From contig JAIBBG010000002.1 in NCBI GenBank assembly GCA_019694805.1, positions 62,001 through 126,000 of the forward strand: 64,000 nucleotides of DNA. The letters run 5' to 3'. This DNA comes from Flavobacteriales bacterium (GTDB lineage Bacteria > Bacteroidota > Bacteroidia > Flavobacteriales_D > Sanyastnellaceae). The notes under the pieces were generated by a model. It ran no database searches and was not told the origin of the DNA. It worked only from the letters and a program-made list of their open reading frames with translations. Position 1 is the first letter of the stretch; every line of letters starts with the position of its first letter. Shown here in pieces: positions 44,382 through 52,480 of this stretch. Both the position numbers and the translations under genes were made by a program.

Positions 44382-46424
44382 ATGAAAATTGCACGTCTTA
44401 TTGTTTTGGCAACGGTTACTCTTTGCTACTCTTTGACCGGTTACAGCCAGGCTACCAAGAAGGCTGACCAGCAATTCGAAAACCGCGGATATTTTGATGC
44501 CGCGCGTTTGTACAAAGTCGCTGAGCCAAATGCAAAATCCCTTGAAGACAAAGCAAGGATTTTCTTTCAATTGGGTGAATGCTACAGATTGGTAGCAGAT
44601 TACCAACAGGCACTTGAGTGGTACGAAAAGGCAATCACCGCACAGTACTACAACTCCAATCCAGAAGTTTACTATAACTACGGTCTTTGTCTCCAGGAAT
44701 TGGAAAAATGGGAAGACTCAGTAGCTCAGTTCAACAAATACATCGCTAAAGGTGGTGAAAAGAGCAAGGCCAACAATCGCATCAAAGCATCGCAGGATGC
44801 TGCTGCGAAGAAGGCTGCTAAAACCAAGTTGGTCGTAGAAAATATGGTAGAGTTGAATACTCCATTCTTCGACTACAGCATGGTATACTCTTCAAAGAAA
44901 GGTGATCAGATTTTGATTTCTTCAAGCCGTCAGGCTTCTACTGGTCCTAATGTCGACCCTATCACAGGCGAAAGTTTCATGGACCTTTTCTATTCTGATC
45001 AGGATAAAAAGGGAAAATGGAGCGCTCCTCAACCCATCTCTGGAGAAGTGAATACCACAAGCAATGAAGGTGCTTGCTCATTCAACAAAGACTATAGTGC
45101 GATGTATTACACATCTTGCCGCTATGAGAGTGATAAGAAATGGTTTGCTTGCGATATCATGCGCGCTACCAAACAGGGTGATAAGTACACACAAGTAAGT
45201 AATTTGAATATCATTGATCGTTCACAAAACGATACATCAGTAGTTGGTCATCCTTTCATCACGCCTGATGAGAAATATCTTTTGTTCGCATCTGACATGC
45301 CAGGTGGAAAGGGTGGAAAAGACCTTTGGTACATCAGCTATGATAAAGCAAGCTCACAATGGTCAAAACCAGTGAACATGGGAGCTGTGAACTCTACAGG
45401 TGATGATATGTTCCCATACATCGGTGAAGATGGCACATTGTATTTCTCTTCAGATGGACATGGTGGTTTCGGTGGACTTGACATATTCAAAGCAAGCAAA
45501 ACTGGAGAAATGACTTTTGGCGCGGTAACTGGTTTGGAATACCCAATCAATTCATCGGCTAATGACTTCGGATTAATCCTCGAAGTGAAGAAGGATGGTG
45601 ATAAGAGTTTCTCTGGTTATTTCACTTCAAGCCGTCCGGGTGGTAAGGGTAAAGATGATATCTACCATTTTATGGAACCACCTTTGGAATTCACGATCGT
45701 TGGTACTGTATACGACAAGGACAACGGCAATACCATCGCAGGTGCTGATGTAACTGTAGTTGGTACAAGCAATTCTGGTGACCCAATCAACCTTCAGGCT
45801 AAAACCGATGGTAACGGAGGTTTTTCATTCGACAAGACTCAAATCAAAGGGAACTATACTTATTCTATCGATGTGAAGAAAGATAAATACATCGGTACCG
45901 GCGATAAACTCTCAACTGTTGGTTTGGCTTCAAGCACCAACTTCGCACGTGAGTATTTCCTCATTCCAATCCCGGATGCATCCAAGGAAATCGAAATGCC
46001 ACTCGTGCTTTACCCTTATAATGAAGCGACATTGTTGGTTGATGACAAAATCAATTCACCTGACTCATTGAACTTCCTCTATGATATCTTGGTGAAAAAT
46101 CCAACTCTCGTTGTACAGTTAGAGGCGCACACCGATGCTCGCGGTAAAGACGATTACAACTTGGATTTGTCCAACCGTCGCGCTCAAACTTGTGTGAATT
46201 ACCTGATTTCAAAAGGTATTCCTGCAGACCGACTTGTAGCGAAGGGTATGGGTGAAACACAACCACGTACTTTGTCGCGTGCTACTCAGGGCTTTGCTGC
46301 TGGCACAGTGCTTACTGAAGCATACATCAGCAAATTGCCAGCAGATCGACAAGAAGTTGCACATACATTGAACAGAAGAACAATCTTTAAAGTAATCGCT
46401 ACGAACTACGTACCGAAGAAATAG
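44382..46424 (+). CDS. PorE-like OmpA family protein
   Basis: A 680-residue envelope protein with signal peptide (1-24), TPR units (about 25-125), a PD40/WD40-like propeller (about 150-440; repeated YSSDGHGGFGGLDIF-type blades), a carboxypeptidase-like domain (about 445-530) and an OmpA peptidoglycan-binding domain (about 565-675, LEAHTDARGKDDYNLDLSNRRA). TPR, propeller, CRD and OmpA in this order is the architecture described for PorE, which ties the T9SS machinery to peptidoglycan. Several paralogues with this layout exist per genome, so the T9SS role is likely but not certain. It uses frequent GGT/AAG codons, typical of a highly expressed gene, and has a good promoter. Confidence 0.85.
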   Translation: MKIARLIVLATVTLCYSLTGYSQATKKADQQFENRGYFDAARLYKVAEPNAKSLEDKARIFFQLGECYRLVADYQQALEWYEKAITAQYYNSNPEVYYNYGLCLQELEKWEDSVAQFNKYIAKGGEKSKANNRIKASQDAAAKKAAKTKLVVENMVELNTPFFDYSMVYSSKKGDQILISSSRQASTGPNVDPITGESFMDLFYSDQDKKGKWSAPQPISGEVNTTSNEGACSFNKDYSAMYYTSCRYESDKKWFACDIMRATKQGDKYTQVSNLNIIDRSQNDTSVVGHPFITPDEKYLLFASDMPGGKGGKDLWYISYDKASSQWSKPVNMGAVNSTGDDMFPYIGEDGTLYFSSDGHGGFGGLDIFKASKTGEMTFGAVTGLEYPINSSANDFGLILEVKKDGDKSFSGYFTSSRPGGKGKDDIYHFMEPPLEFTIVGTVYDKDNGNTIAGADVTVVGTSNSGDPINLQAKTDGNGGFSFDKTQIKGNYTYSIDVKKDKYIGTGDKLSTVGLASSTNFAREYFLIPIPDASKEIEMPLVLYPYNEATLLVDDKINSPDSLNFLYDILVKNPTLVVQLEAHTDARGKDDYNLDLSNRRAQTCVNYLISKGIPADRLVAKGMGETQPRTLSRATQGFAAGTVLTEAYISKLPADRQEVAHTLNRRTIFKVIATNYVPKK

Positions 46425-46443
46425 CTGGATTGAAAGACATACC

Positions 46444-46484
46444 GGGGCGGACTGTTCTTTGAACAGTTCGCCCCTTTTATTTTA
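46444..46484 (+). terminator. Terminator of the PorE-like gene
   Basis: A 14-bp stem GGGGCGGACTGTTC/GAACAGTTCGCCCC (one G-T pair), loop TTT, then TTTTATTTTAT. It stops 7 nt before the purM start. Confidence 0.9.
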
Positions 46485-46490
46485 TATCAC

Positions 46491-47660
46491 ATGAATGATT
46501 CAAGATATGGTGCGCGTGGAGTCTCCTCTCAAAAGGAGGATGTACATGCTGCAATCAAAAACATTGACAAAGGCCTTTTTCCAAAAGCATTTTGCAAAGT
46601 CGTACCGGATTATTTAACAGGCAGCAATGAACACTGTATCATCATGCATGCTGATGGTGCCGGTACAAAATCATCTTTGGCATATCTCTATTGGAAAGAA
46701 ACTGGAGATATGTCTGTTTGGAAAGGTATAGCACAGGACGCTTTGGTCATGAATTTAGATGACCTTATGTGTGTTGGCGCTGTTGATCAAATCATGTTGA
46801 GCAGCACCATCGGTCGCAACAAAAACCTCATCCCGGGTGAAGTGATTTCAGCCATCATTGCCGGAACTGAAGAATTGATCTCTGAACTTGCCGCACAAGG
46901 AGTAAGAATCATGGCCACTGGAGGTGAAACGGCTGATGTAGGCGATCTCGTTCGCACAATCATCGTTGACTCTACTGTTGTGGCAAGAATGAAGAGATCA
47001 GATGTTATTGATAATGCAAAAATTGCCGCTGGTAATGTGATTGTCGGCTTCGCTTCTTATGGCCAGGCTCGTTATGAAAATGAATATAACGGTGGTATGG
47101 GGAGCAATGGCTTAACAAGCGCTCGACATGACGTTTTCTATCATAATCTCGCTGAAAAATATCCTGAGAGTTTTGATCCTTCAGTTCCTGAAAATCTTGT
47201 TTATTGTGGATCATACGCATTGACCGATCCGGTAGATGATACTCCGTGTGATGCAGGGAAACTGGTGCTTTCGCCAACCAGGACTTATGTACCACTTGTC
47301 AAAAGAATATTAGAAAGTCATCACAGTGATATCTCTGGTATGGTGCATTGTTCTGGCGGCGGTCAAACAAAAATTCTACACTTCATCACTGATGATCTTC
47401 ATGTAATCAAAGACAATCTGCTGCCTGTGCCTCCATTATTCCGCATGATTCAGCAAGAATCAAAAACAGAATGGAAAGAAATGTATAGGGTCTTCAACAT
47501 GGGACATCGATTGGAAATCTATACCCATGAGCAAGCGGCTCAAGACATGATTGGTATCGCTGGCGAATTTGGAATCGAAGCCAAAGTAATTGGAAGAGTC
47601 GAAGCTGCCGATCAGAAAAAGCTTACGATCGTGGGCGAAGGAGGAACATATATTTACTAA
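46491..47660 (+). CDS. purM: Phosphoribosylformylglycinamidine cyclo-ligase-type protein (AIR synthase)
   Basis: A PurM-superfamily enzyme making aminoimidazole ribonucleotide in purine synthesis. The 389 residues carry the AIRS_N and AIRS_C domains, with HADGAGTKSSLAYLYW, DLMCVGAVDQIMLSST, MATGGETADVGD, and VHCSGGGQTKI. The sequence is the longer Bacteroidota variant, which differs noticeably from the E. coli form, so I hold the symbol with some reserve (AIR synthase-related protein is the alternative). prfA follows 12 nt later, indicating an operon purM-prfA-GNAT. Confidence 0.8.
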   Translation: MNDSRYGARGVSSQKEDVHAAIKNIDKGLFPKAFCKVVPDYLTGSNEHCIIMHADGAGTKSSLAYLYWKETGDMSVWKGIAQDALVMNLDDLMCVGAVDQIMLSSTIGRNKNLIPGEVISAIIAGTEELISELAAQGVRIMATGGETADVGDLVRTIIVDSTVVARMKRSDVIDNAKIAAGNVIVGFASYGQARYENEYNGGMGSNGLTSARHDVFYHNLAEKYPESFDPSVPENLVYCGSYALTDPVDDTPCDAGKLVLSPTRTYVPLVKRILESHHSDISGMVHCSGGGQTKILHFITDDLHVIKDNLLPVPPLFRMIQQESKTEWKEMYRVFNMGHRLEIYTHEQAAQDMIGIAGEFGIEAKVIGRVEAADQKKLTIVGEGGTYIY

Positions 47661-47672
47661 GCAGAAAGCAAG

Positions 47673-48755
47673 ATGCAGGATTTATTAGACAGATTGGCTG
47701 CCATTGCCGACAGATACAATGAAGTGGGTAAAATGATTACCGATCCCACCGTCATTGCAGATATGAAACGATATCCTTCACTCATGAAGGAATACAAGGA
47801 CCTTGGTGTACTGGTAGACAAATACCATGAATACAAAAAGGTTATCGACGACCTGAAAGCGGCTAAGGATATTTTGTATTCAAATGAAGATCCTGATCTG
47901 AAATCTTTGGCTCAGGAAGAGTTTGATACACTCACTCCAATCAAGGAACAGCTCGATGAAGAAGTGAAGTATATGCTGATCCCAAAAGATCCAGAGGATA
48001 CCAAAAACTGTATCGTAGAAATTCGCGCAGGTACCGGTGGTGATGAAGCATCCATTTTTGCGGGCGATTTGTATCGTATGTACACCCGATACATTCAGAC
48101 CAAAGGATGGAAGTTTGATGTGCTTAACCTGAATGAAGGTACAATGGGTGGATTCAAGGAAATTTCGTTTGAAGTTTCTGGCGTCGAGGTTTATGGCACA
48201 TTGAAATTTGAAAGTGGTGTGCATCGAGTACAAAGAGTTCCTGAAACCGAAACTCAGGGACGTGTGCATACCAGCGCCGCCACAGTTGCGGTGTTGCCAG
48301 AGGCTGAAGAATTTGATGTAGTGATCAATCCAGCCGACATCAAAAGAGATACATACAGAGCCAGCGGTGCTGGCGGCCAGCACGTCAATAAAACAGAATC
48401 TGCAGTACGACTTACTCACATTCCGACTGGAGTCGTGGTGGAATGTCAGGAGGGAAGATCCCAACATGAGAATTCTGAAAAAGCGATGACAATGCTACGC
48501 ACAAGAATCTTCGAGGCTGAAGTAAATCGCAGACAGGAGGAAAGAGCCAAGATGAGAAAGTCGTTGGTAAGCACAGGAGATAGAAGTGCGAAAATCCGCA
48601 CGTATAACTATCCTCAAGGAAGAGTTACAGATCATCGAATCAACCTCACCATGTATAATCTCGATGCCATCATGAATGGCGAAATTGAAGAAATCATTGA
48701 CGCGTTGAAGTTGGCTGAAAACACCGAGAAACTCAAAGAGGGTTCGATGGCATAA
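47673..48755 (+). CDS. prfA: Peptide chain release factor 1
   Basis: Recognises UAA and UAG stop codons and triggers peptide release. The catalytic GGQ loop is intact ([21 protein letters not shown]), as is the RF1-specific codon-recognition region [14 protein letters not shown], where the usual P-[AV]-T tripeptide reads PET. RF2 instead has SPF in this place, so the RF1 call is firm. Length (360) is normal. It sits between purM (12 nt) and a GNAT gene (1 nt gap). Confidence 0.95.
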   Translation: MQDLLDRLAAIADRYNEVGKMITDPTVIADMKRYPSLMKEYKDLGVLVDKYHEYKKVIDDLKAAKDILYSNEDPDLKSLAQEEFDTLTPIKEQLDEEVKYMLIPKDPEDTKNCIVEIRAGTGGDEASIFAGDLYRMYTRYIQTKGWKFDVLNLNEGTMGGFKEISFEVSGVEVYGTLKFESGVHRVQRVPETETQGRVHTSAATVAVLPEAEEFDVVINPADIKRDTYRASGAGGQHVNKTESAVRLTHIPTGVVVECQEGRSQHENSEKAMTMLRTRIFEAEVNRRQEERAKMRKSLVSTGDRSAKIRTYNYPQGRVTDHRINLTMYNLDAIMNGEIEEIIDALKLAENTEKLKEGSMA

Positions 48756-48756
48756 C

Positions 48757-49194
48757 ATGATTGTTAGAAGAATCATATCAAGTCAAACGCGTCCATTGCG
48801 ACATACAGTGTTATGGCCGCACATTTTGAAGGAGGAGGATTGTGTCATTGATATTGATGAGCGAGAAGATGCGATTCATTTAGGAACCTTCTTGAATGAT
48901 GAATTGGTTGCCGTAGGATCTTTTTTTAAGATGTCGTCACCAAAATTATCATTCGAACGTCAATACCGATTGCGTGCCATGGCGACACACCCCGATGTTC
49001 GTGGAACTGGTGCAGGCAAGTTATTGGTGCAAACAGGAATTCAACTACTGCGTGATCTTCGATGTGATGTGCTGTGGTGCGATGCCAGAATCAAAGCGGT
49101 AGGGTTTTATGCATCGATAGGTTTTCACCGACTAGAAGAAATTTATCAGGTACCTCAAATAGGTCCCCATCAATTCATGTGGATTGAATTGTAG
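48757..49194 (+). CDS. GNAT family N-acetyltransferase
   Basis: A 145-residue GNAT-fold protein with the acetyl-CoA-binding pattern RLRAMATHPDVRGTGAGKLL (pyrophosphate loop R82-G-T-G-A-G87) and a C-terminal GFYASIGFHRLEEIY block. It likely acetylates a small amine or protein N-terminus; substrate is unknown. The start is one base after the prfA stop, so it is translationally linked to prfA. This context hints at, but does not prove, a role around translation. The closest general type is the ElaA/PhnO-like group. Confidence 0.85.
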   Translation: MIVRRIISSQTRPLRHTVLWPHILKEEDCVIDIDEREDAIHLGTFLNDELVAVGSFFKMSSPKLSFERQYRLRAMATHPDVRGTGAGKLLVQTGIQLLRDLRCDVLWCDARIKAVGFYASIGFHRLEEIYQVPQIGPHQFMWIEL

Positions 49195-49311
49195 CCGACA
49201 GAACGGCGGTCAATCCCAGAAGAAGCGGTGTGTTTCGATAGTGGATTTCACCGGCCCTTTGAATTTGCGAACTCGCACTAGTTTCGAGCGCACAAACACA
49301 GTCATCATAGT

Positions 49312-49415
49312 GGTGAGCACTCGAAACGAACATAACAAGTCCCGCCCAAGCGGAATGCTTGAATTCATCGGGATTTTGAATCGGAATGGAAAGGCACTGC
49401 ATAATCTGGGTTAAA
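49312..49415 (+). repeat. Dispersed intergenic repeat, long copy
   Basis: Partner of 24848-24952. It ends in ATCTGGGTTAAA, and four bases later comes a TATTTTTG -7 box of the next gene. The block GTTTCGAGCGCACAAACA at 49281-49298 also has a counterpart upstream of the other copy, at a different distance. It occupies most of the 251-nt gap between the GNAT and aminotransferase genes. Confidence 0.75.
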
Positions 49416-49418
49416 GAT

Positions 49419-49426
49419 TATTTTTG
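49419..49426 (+). promoter_or_regulatory. -7 box upstream of the aminotransferase gene
   Basis: TATTTTTG is a perfect TAnnTTTG, 19 nt before the ATG at 49446. The -33 position falls inside the 3' block of the dispersed repeat and reads CTG rather than TTG. Confidence 0.55.
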
Positions 49427-49445
49427 CGCACCAAAAATTCAACAA

Positions 49446-50645
49446 ATGCCAGGAATTTCCCAGAAGGCCCATGATATGCCAGCATCTCCGATCAGGAAGC
49501 TGGTGCCCTACGCAGAAGCAGCAAAAAAGGCAGGCAGAAAAGTATATCACCTGAACATAGGACAACCGGATATTGAAACTCCGGAAGTGGTGCGTCATCA
49601 GATGAAGCAATTGGATCTTCGTGTTGTTGAATACAGCAACAGTGAAGGTATTGCCGCCTATCGTCAAGGCCTTGTGAAGTATTATGCTTCGAAAAATATC
49701 CAACTCAGTACAGAAAACATCATGGTGACAACAGGTGGAAGTGAAGCGCTCGTTTTCGCTTTCATGACTTGTTTCAATCCTGGTGATGAATTAATCGTTC
49801 CAGAGCCTTTTTACGCAAATTACAATGGCTTTGCAGTGATGGCTGGTGTCAAGGTTGTACCCGTGATGAGCTATATAGAAAGTGGTTTTGCATTGCCTTC
49901 TATAGCGGAATTTGAAAAATTGATCACGCCCAAAACCAAGGGAATTCTAATCTGCAATCCGGGTAATCCAACTGGATACCTTTATTCTAAAGAGGAACTT
50001 GAGCAATTAAAGGATGTTGTCAAAAAACATGATTTGTTTTTGATGGCTGATGAAGTATATCGCGAATTTGCTTATGATGGTGCAACACCACACAGTGTTA
50101 TGAATCTTGAAGGAATTGAAGACAATGCCATCATGATCGACAGTGTAAGCAAGCGATACAGTATGTGTGGTGCGAGAATAGGCGCGATGATCACCCGCAA
50201 TAGATTGGTGATGGCAGCAGCGCTCAAGTTCGCACAGGCAAGATTATCACCGCCAACATTTGGCCAAATGGCTTCCCTATATGCGCTCGAAACTCCTCAA
50301 TCATATTTTGATGGTGTGGTAGAAGAATATATTGAACGTCGTGACATACTCATCGACGGATTAAATAGAATCCCAGGAGTCATATGCCCAAAACCAAAAG
50401 GAGCTTTCTATTGTATTGCTCAATTGCCGATCGATGATTCGGATATGTTTTGTCAGTGGATGCTGGAAGAGTTTCATCACAACAATGAAACAGTTATGAT
50501 GGCACCTGCTACAGGATTTTACTCGAGACCAGAACCAGGAAAACAACAAGTGAGATTGGCATATGTGCTGAATAAAGAGTCGCTACGAAACGCATTAATC
50601 GTTCTCGAAGAAGCTTTGAAAGTCTATCCGGGTAGAAGAGGATAG
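49446..50645 (+). CDS. PLP-dependent aminotransferase, class I (aspartate aminotransferase-like)
   Basis: A 399-residue fold-type I aminotransferase. Key residues are NPGNPTG (171-177), Asp202 and Tyr205 in ADEVYREF, the PLP-lysine Lys236 in DSVSKRYSMCGARIG, and the substrate carboxylate Arg near the C-terminus (VRLAYV). The subgroup (I-gamma/AspC-like, MalY-like or tyrosine aminotransferase-like) cannot be told by eye, so the amino acid used is open. ATG 49446 is set by the promoter at 49419; an in-frame opening at 49386 lies inside the repeat. A terminator at 50700-50729 follows. Confidence 0.9.
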   Translation: MPGISQKAHDMPASPIRKLVPYAEAAKKAGRKVYHLNIGQPDIETPEVVRHQMKQLDLRVVEYSNSEGIAAYRQGLVKYYASKNIQLSTENIMVTTGGSEALVFAFMTCFNPGDELIVPEPFYANYNGFAVMAGVKVVPVMSYIESGFALPSIAEFEKLITPKTKGILICNPGNPTGYLYSKEELEQLKDVVKKHDLFLMADEVYREFAYDGATPHSVMNLEGIEDNAIMIDSVSKRYSMCGARIGAMITRNRLVMAAALKFAQARLSPPTFGQMASLYALETPQSYFDGVVEEYIERRDILIDGLNRIPGVICPKPKGAFYCIAQLPIDDSDMFCQWMLEEFHHNNETVMMAPATGFYSRPEPGKQQVRLAYVLNKESLRNALIVLEEALKVYPGRRG

Positions 50646-50699
50646 ATCTTTACTGGAATCATGGCCAATATGTGCCATGGATTGAATCATAACACTAAA

Positions 50700-50729
50700 C
50701 CGGGCATGAATTACATGCCCGGTTTTTTT
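50700..50729 (+). terminator. Terminator after the aminotransferase gene
   Basis: CCGGGCATG/CATGCCCGG stem (50700-50708 with 50714-50722), loop AATTA, followed by seven T residues. Confidence 0.92.
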
Positions 50730-50746
50730 ATTGGCTTCTTTGTTGA

Positions 50747-51532
50747 TCATTCCTGCGAATCAAAATGTGTAGGACCACCAGCTGACTTTTCTCTGCTTTT
50801 TGTGACATTGACCTTTATCATAAATATGAACAAAGGAATAACAAAGAATAGGGTTAAATAAAGCAGACCGAGTATGATGGTAAGTATGGCTTGCCATCGA
50901 TTGATGAAAATTTCTGGCGTTCTACCCATTTCCCAAATGGAATACATGGCTTTCACCGATGCAATGATGGCGAGAATAATTGAAGCAATAATGGCTATAA
51001 TTCCGAACATAGATGTTATGATTAATCCCGAAGACAGGTAGAAGAAATACGCCACGAAAAAGATCAACCCTATTGAAATCATGGTCAACAGATAACTTAA
51101 CAGCATTATGCGAAGTGAAGAACTGGCGCCTACATGGACTTGAGGTGTGGTTTGATCATTTTGGAGATTTTCTCTTGTATCTATGTTCACATTTCGATGT
51201 TGGTCCTGATGATGTCGGAACTTTTTATGCTCATGCCGAATTGTTTTATGCTTATTGGATTGTTTTTCTTCCTTATCAGAAACAGAAGGTAAAATGTTGC
51301 TTTCATGCACAACAACAGGATTTGAAATCGAGTCTTCCGCCTCACTCACCATTCGAGCATTTTCTGATTTTTGGTTGGTAGATTGAGAATCATCATCGCT
51401 CTCCAAAGGCTTATTGTTATGCCACTCAACATGGAAACCACCGGTGTATCGACGTTTTTGAATAGAGCAACTTTGAAGGATAAGTAAAATAGATAGGCAC
51501 AATAGTGCCTTTTGAAAAAAAGGATTTTTCAT
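50747..51532 (-). CDS. Lipobox protein with three C-terminal membrane helices (paralogue 1)
   Basis: A 261-residue protein. A lipoprotein signal with lipobox LQSC (Cys22) is followed by the motif SIQKRRYTGGFHVEW. A low-complexity, His/Asn/Lys-rich linker (about 40-135) and three strongly hydrophobic helices (about 141-240) come next. The same layout and the KRRYT-[GS]-GFH-[VI]-E motif occur in the neighbouring gene 51567-52328, so the two are tandem paralogues. An N-terminal lipid anchor together with a polytopic membrane domain is unusual. I recognise no functional family; similar short C-x-[IV]-x-KR-x-Y-x-x-G motifs occur in other Bacteroidota lipoproteins. Confidence 0.75.
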   Translation of the reverse strand: MKNPFFQKALLCLSILLILQSCSIQKRRYTGGFHVEWHNNKPLESDDDSQSTNQKSENARMVSEAEDSISNPVVVHESNILPSVSDKEEKQSNKHKTIRHEHKKFRHHQDQHRNVNIDTRENLQNDQTTPQVHVGASSSLRIMLLSYLLTMISIGLIFFVAYFFYLSSGLIITSMFGIIAIIASIILAIIASVKAMYSIWEMGRTPEIFINRWQAILTIILGLLYLTLFFVIPLFIFMIKVNVTKSREKSAGGPTHFDSQE

Positions 51533-51566
51533 GGTTAAAAGAGTTTAGTGACGCAAAAGTAGTAGA

Positions 51567-52328
51567 TCAGGTCAAATTGACAAATGCTATACCGAGCACC
51601 ACGATAGTGATCAACCCTAAAAATGCTACAATGCTCAACACGCCGAGTAGCATTCCTAAGGCTGCCATAGCCTTACCACCAAATCGATCGCGCGCATAAT
51701 GCATGTCTTTGAAAGCACGTTTCGCAAGTCTTGTGGCAAAGAATGCCAATATCACCATGGCAATCAAAAAGGCTATGAACAATGCAATAGGCGTCGCGCC
51801 TGTAAGAAAAATCCCAGCAAGACAGCCCATTGCAGCAATACCACAAATTAGACTTGAAAATGCATCAGGATGCACGTTGCTTCGTCCTTTTGTAGGTTGA
51901 TTCGCATCTGATTCGGCACGTGATATTTTTTGTATGAGGATGTCCCCGGTTAATACATGGATCAATTTCACATCTTTTCTGCCGGCAGAAATCACGACAT
52001 CATGATTGCTTCTTGTCTTGCTTTTCGGATCTTCCGATTGTGGGATCACATTTGTTTCGAGAATAGATTCATCTGCATGTTGTCCATCGGTAGTATCGGT
52101 GACTTCTTCGAGTACAATGCTATTGCCTGTTTCCGAGCTGACTTGTTTCTCCGAATTCATAGCAGTACCCTTGTTATGTCCTCTACCTTCAATGTGAAAG
52201 CCGGATGTATATCTTCTTTTTTCAATGGTGCATCCTGAAAGTATTATCAAAGTGAATCCAGCCAAAACAAACACAGAGAAACATGTTGTTCTTGTGAGCC
52301 ATTTGTTGATCGAAAAAGGCTGGTTCAT
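51567..52328 (-). CDS. Lipobox protein with three C-terminal membrane helices (paralogue 2)
   Basis: A 253-residue paralogue of the 50747-51532 product. The lipobox LSGC (Cys33) precedes TIEKRRYTSGFHIEG, then a hydrophilic linker with many Ser/Glu/Asp (about 50-150), then three hydrophobic segments (about 152-250). These have the Gly/Ala-rich character of DUF4190-like membrane regions. The signal is longer than in the neighbour, with a charged N-terminal stretch. Spacing is 34 nt to the downstream paralogue on the same strand, so one transcript is likely. The linker sequences have diverged fully while the N-terminal motif is kept, suggesting the motif is the functional contact. Confidence 0.75.
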   Translation of the reverse strand: MNQPFSINKWLTRTTCFSVFVLAGFTLIILSGCTIEKRRYTSGFHIEGRGHNKGTAMNSEKQVSSETGNSIVLEEVTDTTDGQHADESILETNVIPQSEDPKSKTRSNHDVVISAGRKDVKLIHVLTGDILIQKISRAESDANQPTKGRSNVHPDAFSSLICGIAAMGCLAGIFLTGATPIALFIAFLIAMVILAFFATRLAKRAFKDMHYARDRFGGKAMAALGMLLGVLSIVAFLGLITIVVLGIAFVNLT

Positions 52329-52420
52329 TGCTATGGGTTTAAGTACAGTGAACGAATGTAATGGATTGTTTGAGATGTTTTTTGTGCGTGTATTTGTATC
52401 TTCTGCACATAGCTTTTCAC

Positions 52421-52459
52421 AAAAAAAAAACTGCTGGCTCCTCAGAGACCAGCAGTTTT
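52421..52459 (-). terminator. Terminator of glnN
   Basis: On the minus strand, AAAACTGCTGG pairs with CCAGCAGTTTT across a 11-nt loop and continues into a ten-T run. The stem starts 22 nt after the glnN stop. Confidence 0.9.
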
Positions 52460-52480
52460 AAGAAATAAACAATCAAAAAA

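Noticed and set aside
47880-48467. A 195-codon open frame antisense to prfA
   Set aside because: prfA is certain on the other strand. Long antisense frames arise from its codon pattern, and the protein shows only Cys/Phe-rich noise.
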